From a virus, in the IMG/VR virus record IMGVR_UViG_3300028394_000016, positions 1-34,215 of that record: a DNA stretch of 34,215 nucleotides; one strand, written 5' to 3'. Both the position numbers and the translations under genes were made by a program. The notes beneath the pieces were generated by a model. It saw only the letters and a program-made list of their open reading frames with translations, was not told where the DNA came from and did no database searches. Position 1 is the stretch's first letter, and each line of letters begins with the position of its first letter. Positions 12,542 through 19,662 of the stretch are shown here, in pieces.

Positions 12542-12549
12542 CAAATTTA
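12542..12549 (-). promoter_or_regulatory. TAAATTTG -7 box for the 12147-12540 unit
   Basis: On the minus strand TAAATTTG reads from 12549 to 12542 and is followed by TATGAAC. It is a perfect TAnnTTTG match in the only upstream gap of this isolated unit. Only TTTC, at a slightly short spacing, stands in for a -33 box. Confidence 0.4.
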
Positions 12550-12570
12550 CGATTTAATTGATATTGAAAT

Positions 12571-12617
12571 AAAAAGTGCATACCTTATTGATAATCAATA
12601 CGATACACACTTTCTTT
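12571..12617. terminator. Bidirectional terminator at the end of the late operon
   Basis: AAAGTG (12573-12578) pairs with CACTTT (12608-12613), enclosing a perfect TATTGAT-A-ATCAATA palindrome (12586-12600). The minus strand continues with TTTTTATTT and the plus strand with CTTTTATTT, so it can act in both directions. It lies 22-60 nt beyond the last late gene and insulates it from the 12147-12540 unit. Confidence 0.65.
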
Positions 12618-12634
12618 TATTTACTAAACTATAG

Positions 12635-13339
12635 TTACTTCTTAGGTAACCTAATAATCTTACTGCCTAGTGGCATTGGTACAAATATAGCAACTCTTCC
12701 GCCATCTAAAACCACTCCACAACCCAATGTTGGTCTTTTGGGGAAAGGTCGTGAATATTCCATAGCATAAGCATCAATATCTATACCACACCCTACATTC
12801 ATGCCAAATATCATATCCTTGTCAGATGCACTATAAAGAACACCTCCAAAGCTATGTATATGACCTATTACTGTTGATTGTCGAGCATCTCTTGCTCTAT
12901 TGATTGCACCTGCTTGTCCTGATGATCCTGTACCATGAGTGTACAGAACACTATCTATTTCCCATTCTAAAGCCCATTTCCAGCCTTTAGGGGCATCCCA
13001 AGCTTGTTCATAGGATTTAATAAATCTCTCTGGTAAACCGCTTGTTTGAGCCTTTCTTTTGTGAAGGGCTGAGTGGTTACCAATACATACTTTAACAATG
13101 GGGAAAGTCTTGTACCATTTGTACATAGCCTCTTGGGCTAAATCTGCTTCTCTACCTGCTCCATGTCCGTCAGGTTTAGATTCGTGATAACTGATGGCAT
13201 GATTGTCAACTTCATCTCCAATATGTACAACCTCAGAACATTGAAACTTATTCGCTACTTCATAGCAAAAAGCTTTATATCCAGGATGACAGAATGGTTC
13301 GTGAGTGTCGCCTATTACTAGGACGTTTTTCTTGCTCAT
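12635..13339 (-). CDS. Calcineurin-like metallophosphoesterase
   Basis: A dinuclear-metal phosphatase or nuclease of 234 aa. The metal-binding signature is complete: GDTHEP (D11, H13), GDEVDNH (D42), GNHSALHKRK (N88, H89), THG (H135) and GHIHS (H160, H162). Such enzymes hydrolyse phosphomono- or diesters; phage copies are often DNA-repair or RNA end-processing enzymes, but the substrate cannot be read from the sequence. It is the last gene of the late operon, after the endolysin, which is an odd place for a metabolic enzyme. Not secreted: no signal peptide. Confidence 0.9.
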   Translation of the reverse strand: MSKKNVLVIGDTHEPFCHPGYKAFCYEVANKFQCSEVVHIGDEVDNHAISYHESKPDGHGAGREADLAQEAMYKWYKTFPIVKVCIGNHSALHKRKAQTSGLPERFIKSYEQAWDAPKGWKWALEWEIDSVLYTHGTGSSGQAGAINRARDARQSTVIGHIHSFGGVLYSASDKDMIFGMNVGCGIDIDAYAMEYSRPFPKRPTLGCGVVLDGGRVAIFVPMPLGSKIIRLPKK

Positions 13340-13357
13340 TATGTGTTGTTTTGGTGT

Positions 13358-13807
13358 TTAGTTTTTGTGGTTAGAATAAACAGTCTTATTGTTTACTTTT
13401 AAAGCATCTAATACTTGCCTTCTATTCTTTCCCAAATTGTAACTTACATGAACCCATCCGTAATTAAACTCATTAATAAGCTGATCAAACTCTAGCTCGT
13501 TCTTTATGTATTCAAAAATCTGCTTATTAGTAACTCCACCCATATCATCCATATCTATATCTGCCGCTTTGCCCTCGCAATGTTGTGAACGTAAACTTCC
13601 AGAAATGTAATGATTGAGAACCTTGCTTCTGTAGCCACTAGATATATTAATAGGACCAAACTTAATTCTGATTGGTTCTAATACTCTTTCGCAAAGTATC
13701 TTGATATTTTCTATGTGTTCAGGTGTTGGTTCGTTAGACACACCATGTCTTTTAGCTGATTCGCTACGAGTAAATTCCGCTAGATTAAAGTGTGCTGTAA
13801 TTTGCAT
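13358..13807 (-). CDS. Endolysin, M15-type peptidase
   Basis: Cleaves peptide cross-bridges or stem peptides of the host cell wall at lysis. The 149-aa protein is one Peptidase_M15 (DD-/LD-carboxypeptidase-like) domain. The zinc ligands and catalytic region are visible: ISSGYRS (55-61), SQHCEGKAADID (74-85, with H76 and D83) and WVHVSY (H120). The N-terminal FNLAEFTRSESAKRHG is the usual start of this family. It has no signal sequence, so it depends on a holin, and two holin-like genes lie directly upstream. Confidence 0.92.
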   Translation of the reverse strand: MQITAHFNLAEFTRSESAKRHGVSNEPTPEHIENIKILCERVLEPIRIKFGPINISSGYRSKVLNHYISGSLRSQHCEGKAADIDMDDMGGVTNKQIFEYIKNELEFDQLINEFNYGWVHVSYNLGKNRRQVLDALKVNNKTVYSNHKN

Positions 13808-13818
13808 GATGTGCTAAA

Positions 13819-14013
13819 TTATAACTTTTTCTTGTAGTGCCTTTTAACGAAAGAAAACATCTGCATTCCTAACCAAGCTATAGTCATCAAATAAACTATT
13901 GTTTGTAAGAATGGATTAAAGTTTACAAAGCCAAATATGTTAAGCCAAGATACGGCTGTAAAAGTGATTCCTACTGGAGTTAAATCTGTATTCAATTCGT
14001 TAAATTGTGACAT
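13819..14013 (-). CDS. Holin-like membrane protein (64 aa)
   Basis: Two membrane segments (about 15-31 with VGITFTAVSWLNIFGFV and 35-54 with PFLQTIVYLMTIAWLGMQMF) and a Lys-rich C-terminus (KRHYKKKL) give a class II holin topology. It is placed directly before the endolysin, 11 nt away. Holin function is inferred from topology and position; which of the two neighbouring two-span proteins is the holin and which an antiholin is not decidable. Confidence 0.7.
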   Translation of the reverse strand: MSQFNELNTDLTPVGITFTAVSWLNIFGFVNFNPFLQTIVYLMTIAWLGMQMFSFVKRHYKKKL

Positions 14014-14015
14014 TG

Positions 14016-14216
14016 TTATTTCTTATTAAAAATTGTTGTTACTATACTAGCTGATAACAAAGTTGCAGAATACATCAATAGTGAATCAAAAGCCACTTGA
14101 GGTATTAACGTACAAAATATACCAATTATTGCACATAACAACGCTAATAAACCAGCGACTCTTTTAGAGCTTACTTCACCACTACCTGAAAACATATCCT
14201 TTATAAACTTTATCAT
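14016..14216 (-). CDS. Holin-like membrane protein 2 (66 aa)
   Basis: An N-terminal amphipathic helix (MIKFIKDMF), a SGSGEVSSKRVAG turn, and two hydrophobic segments (22-41 and about 45-62) ending in FNKK. Stop and start overlap the spanin-like gene upstream by one base (TAATG), and the next gene follows after 2 nt, so this is one lysis cassette. A holin or antiholin is likely; a phage-type membrane protein of unknown function is the alternative. Confidence 0.65.
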   Translation of the reverse strand: MIKFIKDMFSGSGEVSSKRVAGLLALLCAIIGIFCTLIPQVAFDSLLMYSATLLSASIVTTIFNKK

Positions 14217-14791
14217 TACTTACTTATTTTAAAATATATACCTGCTCCAAATCTTATTTGACCATTTAAACCTAAATCAACGTTAAGCCCAATTAGAGCC
14301 TTATTTTTGACGTTAAGTACGATTCCAGGACTTAGTACCTCCAAGCCATTAGACTCGCTTAAATCGCCTCTAAAGCCCAAATAAAGGGTATTATTAGCTT
14401 TAGCTTCCTTAGTGATGGTAGTAAGTATGGTTTTTTCGGTTATTTTAGCCTCAAATCTCCTTGATTGGATCTTATTTTGGCTTATAGTGTCGCTTATGAC
14501 AAAGGTATTAGAATCTACGTTAATCGTATCAGAATACGCATAAATACGCATATAATCAGATATTATGCGTATAGTATCATGTACCAAAAAACGTACAGAA
14601 TCATGTACAGAATCTATAATGACATAAGGTATATCTCTCCCTTGTTTCCATTTTGTGGTCACTTTGGTTTGATATACCGTATCAGTCTTTATAGACTCTA
14701 TAGTAGTACTTGAGCTATGGCATGACTCGTATAGCCATACCATAGCAAAAAAAGCAAGAATAATAATTAAATAATTCTTAATAGCAGTCAT
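14216..14791 (-). CDS. Spanin-like membrane-anchored protein (191 aa)
   Basis: An N-terminal membrane segment (7-21, LIIILAFFAMVWLYE) is followed by SC, which could be a relaxed lipobox, and then by a periplasmic region. Residues 30-115 are charged and repetitive with DSVHDSVRFLVHDTIR-type beta or coiled elements. The C-terminus (GLRGDLS... to GAGIYFKISK) looks like beta strands of outer-membrane type with a terminal aromatic. In the lysis cassette this suggests a protein connecting inner and outer membranes (i-spanin or unimolecular spanin). It overlaps both neighbours by one base. The role is inferred from context. Confidence 0.55.
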   Translation of the reverse strand: MTAIKNYLIIILAFFAMVWLYESCHSSSTTIESIKTDTVYQTKVTTKWKQGRDIPYVIIDSVHDSVRFLVHDTIRIISDYMRIYAYSDTINVDSNTFVISDTISQNKIQSRRFEAKITEKTILTTITKEAKANNTLYLGFRGDLSESNGLEVLSPGIVLNVKNKALIGLNVDLGLNGQIRFGAGIYFKISK

Positions 14792-15075
14792 TATTCAGCT
14801 ATAAGAGTCAAATTTAACTTAACAGCTGCCCAATTATAAATCCAAGTGTTAGCATCAGGGGTAGCTGACCACTCTTGATAGTCTGCACCATTGATGTCTA
14901 AATTAGCAGTAATTAGGTTTTCGTAGCTTACTGATTCCTCATTTACTATTTCTTTTTGTAGTTCATAGTAAAGGGTTGCACTTGTTGTGAAATCATCTGC
15001 AATACCTCTTAATGTGAAGTTTGATGCAGTTTGTGGTTCTCCGTTGAACCAAGTTGTAATCGGTTGAATTTTCAT
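14791..15075 (-). CDS. Small phage protein following the tail fibre (94 aa)
   Basis: Beta-rich protein with GEPQTASNFTLRGIADDFTT, then ATLYYELQKEIV and a C-terminal block ending WIYNWAAVKLNLTLIAE. Its composition resembles small structural or fibre-associated proteins. Placed between the large tail fibre and the lysis cassette. The leader contains three AAAAT units directly before the start. No firm family. Confidence 0.7.
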   Translation of the reverse strand: MKIQPITTWFNGEPQTASNFTLRGIADDFTTSATLYYELQKEIVNEESVSYENLITANLDINGADYQEWSATPDANTWIYNWAAVKLNLTLIAE

Positions 15076-15091
15076 TTTATTTTATTTTATT

Positions 15092-18000
15092 TTAGAATGT
15101 TGTTAATAATGCTCTTACCCAAGTATTTGTTGCAGTACATACATAAATTGCAGTTCCATCTATTCTTATTTCCCCTAATGTTCCTGTTGATGTTGATGTA
15201 GCAGGAGCAGTATTTAATGCTGATAATCTATATTGAGTTGAAGTAACCGTACTTGCAGATGTTATTGCTCCTGTACCATCAACTATAAATACTTCAGTTG
15301 AACCATTGTTTGTTCTTACATCTAATAATCTAAAAGCTGAATTACTTGTTCTTGTAGTAAACCCATAAAACAAAGTGTTGTTAAATGAAGCATTAGTATT
15401 TTTAAGTACAAATACCGTAGAACCTTGGTCAGTACCTGTTGCTTGTAAAACACCACCTGCGTTTATAATATCAACTTTAATACCTGAAGCAGCAGTTGAT
15501 TGCCCTATTGCAACTTGTCCACTTACCGCAAGTCCATTAGTAGGTGCAGCAGTTGATGCACTATATCCAATAGCAGCGTTTCCGTTGACTTGAAAACGGC
15601 TACCTATTGTTGTTGTGCCAATTCCCAAATTTGCACTATTATCAAGTGTCATTGCTTGAGTAAATGATATTGTTGTACCTGCTCCACCTGCAGCTGCAAC
15701 ATACCAAGAATGTACACCTGCTCTTTGTTGATACCTAGAAGCTAAATCAGAAGTAGCTTTATATCTAAAAGATAAAGCTGATGCTTCATAAAAATTGTAA
15801 CCTATGTTAATATATGATTTTAAACCATCATCTCCACAATCAATAGTTCCATAATTCTGCCAATCAATATATTTTATATTAAAAGCTCCCCAAGAATATG
15901 ATGTAGTTGTATAAGATATATTATCATTTACTATTAATTTGCCTGATGAATTAATACTAATTCTATTAGCTGAATTTGTAGCAAAGTTTAAAGTATTGGC
16001 AGCACTTAAATACATACCATTAGTAGGTATTGTGGCACTTGTTGGAATAAAAGATGCACCCGTTACTATACCACTAAAAGTCTTTGCTCCCGCAAATGTT
16101 TGTGTTCCTGTTGTAACCACACCACCAAAAGAAGCAGATGCAGGTTCTAGGTTTAATGCTGAACCTGTTAATGTAGCAGCATTAGCATTTGGACTTGAAC
16201 CAATAGCAGACAATGTAATAGAACCTCCACCACCGCCACTATATTGAGGAATATTTAAAGTATTTCCTACAAGCGTCGCCGCCCCCGAACTTCCTGTAGT
16301 TGTTAAAGTTAAAGCACCCTGATAAGTATTTGTATCTAAAGCAAACGTACCACTAGCAGTCATTTTAACAAAAGATGCTGAAGCATAACTTAAAGCTGCT
16401 AAAGATGTTAAGTTTGTTGCTAATGGCTGACCACCTAATCCACTTAATGTATAGTTAGGTACATTTAAAACACCTGTAGTATTACTATAAGTAGATGCAC
16501 CACTACTTCCTGTAGTAGTTAAGCTAATAGATGCACGAGCCAAAGCATCTGTATATTGTGTAATTGTTGAAGCTATTGTAAAAGAAGGATAAGTTCCACT
16601 AACTGATATTCCTGTACCAGCCGTTAAAGAAACAGTTTGATCTGGAGCAGAGTTAGTAATTACACCTGTTGTATTGTTGTAGCTTATTCCTGTACCTGCA
16701 CTTAAAGCCGTTAAAGCAATAAATGCACTTGGATTAGATGCTAAATAATATGTACTATTGTCATAGCTTATAGTTGTTCCACTAATTTTAACAAAGCCAG
16801 TACCACTTAAAGCAGTTTGCTTATTGTTAAATACTGACCAATCACTTGAACTTAACTTACCAGTATTTGAAGCCGAAGCAATAGGTAAATTAAAAGTATG
16901 AGTAGCCGTTGCACTTGAAATATTAAAATCCGTACCACTTGTTCCTGTTCCAAAGAATTGCACTTGTGCAGTCAATCCATTTAAAGCAGTAAGTCCTGTG
17001 GTAAAAGTTGTTATAACCTCACATAAATGACTATTTTCAGTATGTAAAGTGATTGTCCTTCCACTATTAGTTACATAAACCCTAATTGCTAATCTATCAG
17101 TTATAGTCAATGTAGTTAAAGGTACTGCCAATGCCGTTGTATATAGATCAATTGCAGTTCCATTAGTTATTCCTTCTGGTGCAGCTGAACTACTTGCTAT
17201 CAAAGTAAATGTAGTTCCGTTATATTTATAAAGTTCAACATAAAAAGATGGACTACCACCACCAGAATTTGCACTAAAGTACATTTCAAAGTTCCAATTA
17301 CCAGCTGGTATTTCTAATAAAGCTGGATCATTTGCATCGGTAATAAATTGTGCAATATATCCATTAGAACTTATAGTAAAATCAGTTCCAGCACCTTCAA
17401 TTGGCACTTTATTCATTTCATAATAAGTATTTCCTACAAACGTACCTTGATTTACACTTCCGTTTAAATAATATGCCACCGAACTACCTCCACCACTAGA
17501 TGTTGGAAAGTTAGCTAAAGTTCCATCTCCACGCACATATTGAGAAGCAACACCTGCTCCTGTTACTGATAGTGTCCCATTAGCCGTTAAAGGGCTATTT
17601 GAGACAGTAAACGCACTTGGCATAGATAATCCTACCGAAGTAAGTCCTGTGTCTGTATCAGTCCCATTTACCCAAGAAGTACCATTGTATTTTAATACTT
17701 GACCATTTGAAGGAGTTGTTATTGTTACATCTCCTAATTGAGTCAAGTTATAATCGCCTTCAGTAGCTACTACCACACCTGTTCTACCAAATACACTTGT
17801 AACGGCATCTGTATTTATATCTGTCCAACTTGCAGTTATTGTTCCACCATCTTGTTGATTAAGAGTTAATGTTTTTGTAGTTGTGCCAGTAACCGCAGCA
17901 CTTAATAAACTTCTATTATAAGCAGTATTCCAAGTTGATTGACTTGCATCAGTAGGCAAAGAATACCCAGCAGAAAAACCTAAAGCTAATGTGCCACTTG

Positions 18001-18871
18001 TTGTTATTGGGCTATTGGTTACACTAAATCCTGTTGGTGCAGATAAACCTACTGAAGTTACAGTACCAGAATTAGTTGCAATTGTCCACGATCTGTCAGC
18101 AGTTAAATCGTATGTAGTACCATTTATTGTTAATGTTCTTGCATTGGTTACTGGAGTATATCCTAAAGCCGTTGTAACCATACCGCTTGTAATACCTGTA
18201 ATATATCCACTTGGATTTGTGCTTAAATAAAAATCTCCTGTATTGTTGTTAGCAGCCGTTCCAAAAGTTCTAAAAGCTAGAACATCAGTTCCTATGGCTA
18301 ACCCTAAAGCACTTCTTGCTGCACTTGCAGTTGAAGCACTTGTGCCACCATTTGCAATAGGTAAAGTTCCTGTTACATTAGTAGTCAAAGAAACACTTGA
18401 TAAGTAACCTGAAGGGTTAGTAGCGTTATATGGAGTAAACCCTAAAGCACCTGTTACATCAGCAGAAAGTAGGCTAATTGCCCCTGTTCTTGTATTGAAT
18501 GATGTTACCCCACCTTGATATTGTGGTACATTTAAAACGCCTGTAGAGCTGTTATATGTTGCAGCACCGTTAGTACCAGTAGTTGTTAAGCTTATGGAAC
18601 TCCTAGCTCTTGCATTCGTAAAATAAAGGTTAGTATTCTCAGTAACTAATGAAGTGTTATAATCACCATTTAAAGCTAAAATAGCACCAGTCCTACCAAA
18701 TACAGAAGAAACTGTAGAAGGTAAAGGGTAAGCCCCAGCAGGTGATTCAATAGTAATTATTTCATTAGTAGTATTAACATCAACAACAGAAGTTGTAACA
18801 TTTATATCTATAACATTATTTGTAACTACTATATCTATATTTTGTTCATTAGATGTTACTGTTGTACTCAT
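15092..18871 (-). CDS. Large tail fibre / receptor-binding protein (1259 aa)
   Basis: The protein is almost entirely beta, Ser/Thr/Gly-rich, and built from repeated modules: SVFGRTGxxxxxxGDY at about 56 and again near 350; TSVGLSAPTGFSVTNSPITT-type blocks twice; and ISLTTTGxxGAxTYxxxTGVLNVPxY blocks several times. An Asn/Thr/Val-rich N-terminus (NIDIVVTNNVIDINVTTSVV) probably trimerises or attaches to the tail. The C-terminus ends GTLGEIRIDGTAIYVCTATN and is likely the receptor-contact region. It is the largest gene of the genome. Shared modules with the 690-aa gene suggest recombination. No intramolecular chaperone is recognised. Confidence 0.9.
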   Translation of the reverse strand: MSTTVTSNEQNIDIVVTNNVIDINVTTSVVDVNTTNEIITIESPAGAYPLPSTVSSVFGRTGAILALNGDYNTSLVTENTNLYFTNARARSSISLTTTGTNGAATYNSSTGVLNVPQYQGGVTSFNTRTGAISLLSADVTGALGFTPYNATNPSGYLSSVSLTTNVTGTLPIANGGTSASTASAARSALGLAIGTDVLAFRTFGTAANNNTGDFYLSTNPSGYITGITSGMVTTALGYTPVTNARTLTINGTTYDLTADRSWTIATNSGTVTSVGLSAPTGFSVTNSPITTSGTLALGFSAGYSLPTDASQSTWNTAYNRSLLSAAVTGTTTKTLTLNQQDGGTITASWTDINTDAVTSVFGRTGVVVATEGDYNLTQLGDVTITTPSNGQVLKYNGTSWVNGTDTDTGLTSVGLSMPSAFTVSNSPLTANGTLSVTGAGVASQYVRGDGTLANFPTSSGGGSSVAYYLNGSVNQGTFVGNTYYEMNKVPIEGAGTDFTISSNGYIAQFITDANDPALLEIPAGNWNFEMYFSANSGGGSPSFYVELYKYNGTTFTLIASSSAAPEGITNGTAIDLYTTALAVPLTTLTITDRLAIRVYVTNSGRTITLHTENSHLCEVITTFTTGLTALNGLTAQVQFFGTGTSGTDFNISSATATHTFNLPIASASNTGKLSSSDWSVFNNKQTALSGTGFVKISGTTISYDNSTYYLASNPSAFIALTALSAGTGISYNNTTGVITNSAPDQTVSLTAGTGISVSGTYPSFTIASTITQYTDALARASISLTTTGSSGASTYSNTTGVLNVPNYTLSGLGGQPLATNLTSLAALSYASASFVKMTASGTFALDTNTYQGALTLTTTGSSGAATLVGNTLNIPQYSGGGGGSITLSAIGSSPNANAATLTGSALNLEPASASFGGVVTTGTQTFAGAKTFSGIVTGASFIPTSATIPTNGMYLSAANTLNFATNSANRISINSSGKLIVNDNISYTTTSYSWGAFNIKYIDWQNYGTIDCGDDGLKSYINIGYNFYEASALSFRYKATSDLASRYQQRAGVHSWYVAAAGGAGTTISFTQAMTLDNSANLGIGTTTIGSRFQVNGNAAIGYSASTAAPTNGLAVSGQVAIGQSTAASGIKVDIINAGGVLQATGTDQGSTVFVLKNTNASFNNTLFYGFTTRTSNSAFRLLDVRTNNGSTEVFIVDGTGAITSASTVTSTQYRLSALNTAPATSTSTGTLGEIRIDGTAIYVCTATNTWVRALLTTF

Positions 18872-19239
18872 TATATCTTGGTTATGTCTTCGTAAACAAT
18901 AAAGTTACCCCAAATGTATGTCTTCTCATTCCCATTAGGGAACAATACTGTCATATCATACACATAAGTCCCTGCGGCTATTGTTATTTTATAATTAATT
19001 GTAATCTGATTGTTATTTACACCACCAACTGTGATTGCCCCATTGGTTTCAGTCAAAGTAAGTTCAGCAGTTGTGCTGTTAGGTTTCTTACGGATTTGAA
19101 TTTTTACATCTGCACCTACTAAACTAATAGGCACAAGGTTGGCAGTTAGGGTTAAAACCTGACTCCAAGTATCATTTTGCCATATCTGTATGTTGTAATT
19201 TGCTGGTCTAAAATCAGCATTTGTTTGAGCACAAGCCAT
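18871..19239 (-). CDS. Small tail/baseplate structural protein (122 aa)
   Basis: A beta-sandwich-like sequence: NYNIQIWQNDTWSQVLTLTA, DVKIQIRKKPNSTTAELTLT, NNQITINYKITIAAGTYVYD, then a final GNEKTYIWGNFIVYEDITKI. The order resembles the N-terminal attachment domain of phage baseplate upper proteins (BppU type), a resemblance by pattern only. Encoded between two fibre genes, it may attach the large fibre. Overlaps the fibre gene by one base (TAATG). Confidence 0.65.
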   Translation of the reverse strand: MACAQTNADFRPANYNIQIWQNDTWSQVLTLTANLVPISLVGADVKIQIRKKPNSTTAELTLTETNGAITVGGVNNNQITINYKITIAAGTYVYDMTVLFPNGNEKTYIWGNFIVYEDITKI

Positions 19240-19254
19240 TATCTTATATTTTTA

Positions 19255-19262
19255 CAAATTTA
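19255..19262 (-). promoter_or_regulatory. TAAATTTG box with TTTGTAAAAATA, before the 122-aa gene
   Basis: On the minus strand TAAATTTG reads 19262-19255 and continues as GTAAAAATATAAG to the ATG at 19239, leaving 15 nt between box and start codon. The same TTTGTAmAAAw string appears before the genes at 28351, 29749 and 34030. No clear -33 box. Confidence 0.45.
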
Positions 19263-19284
19263 CTTAATTATTCTTTCCCTTATT

Positions 19285-19306
19285 TTGCCCTATTTATTAA
19301 GGGCAA
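19285..19306 (-). other. Hairpin around the stop codon of the 121-aa gene
   Basis: TTGCCCT (minus, 19306-19300) and AGGGCAA (19291-19285) pair perfectly over 7 bp, and the 8-nt loop carries the TAA stop codon at 19299-19297. No T-run follows on the minus strand, so it is more likely a mRNA-stabilising or attenuating structure than a terminator. Confidence 0.5.
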
Positions 19307-19662
19307 GAACCATCTCCCATCTCTATTGTTATACTAGGATAATATCCATTAGTAATTTGACCTCCAAAAGTCCTACTTGAACCAGCCGTTTGAATACAAT
19401 TTACATTCAATTTAGTATCAGTTACTTTTACATAATCACCACTAGCTGTATTATATGAAACAACAATAGTATAAGTACCTAATTGGTTTGTTATACCATT
19501 TGCACTATTTCCAGCAGTTACAGGAAATGTTACATCAGTAATTGCAACTCCATTAACAGTTACATTAGTAATGTTAGCAGTAGTGGTATTATTATTAATA
19601 TCTACCCCTGTTTCTGTTCTGCCTTGTGCAGACATCATTATCCCTTGTTTTACTAATTTCAT
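19297..19662 (-). CDS. Small structural protein, Ig-like (121 aa)
   Basis: A short N-terminal amphipathic piece (MKLVKQGIMMSAQGRTETG) is followed by a beta sandwich rich in Thr, Val and Asn (NITNVTVNGVAITDVTFPVT and YTIVVSYNTASGDYVKVTDT), ending in GYYPSITIEMGDGSCP. A Cys near 89 and one near 120 could pair. Between the two fibre genes it is probably a fibre-associated or baseplate decoration protein. No family assigned. Confidence 0.6.
   Translation of the reverse strand: MKLVKQGIMMSAQGRTETGVDINNNTTTANITNVTVNGVAITDVTFPVTAGNSANGITNQLGTYTIVVSYNTASGDYVKVTDTKLNVNCIQTAGSSRTFGGQITNGYYPSITIEMGDGSCP

Noticed and set aside
14465-14713. 82-codon plus-strand frame rich in Arg/Ile/Tyr
   Set aside because: It is the opposite-strand shadow of the periodic DSV/DTI-rich part of the spanin-like gene.
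15375-18230. Plus-strand frames within the large fibre gene (for example 15375-15593, 15939-16247, 17991-18230)
   Set aside because: Shadow frames of Ser/Thr/Gly-rich codons on the other strand; proline/valine-rich translations with no start context.
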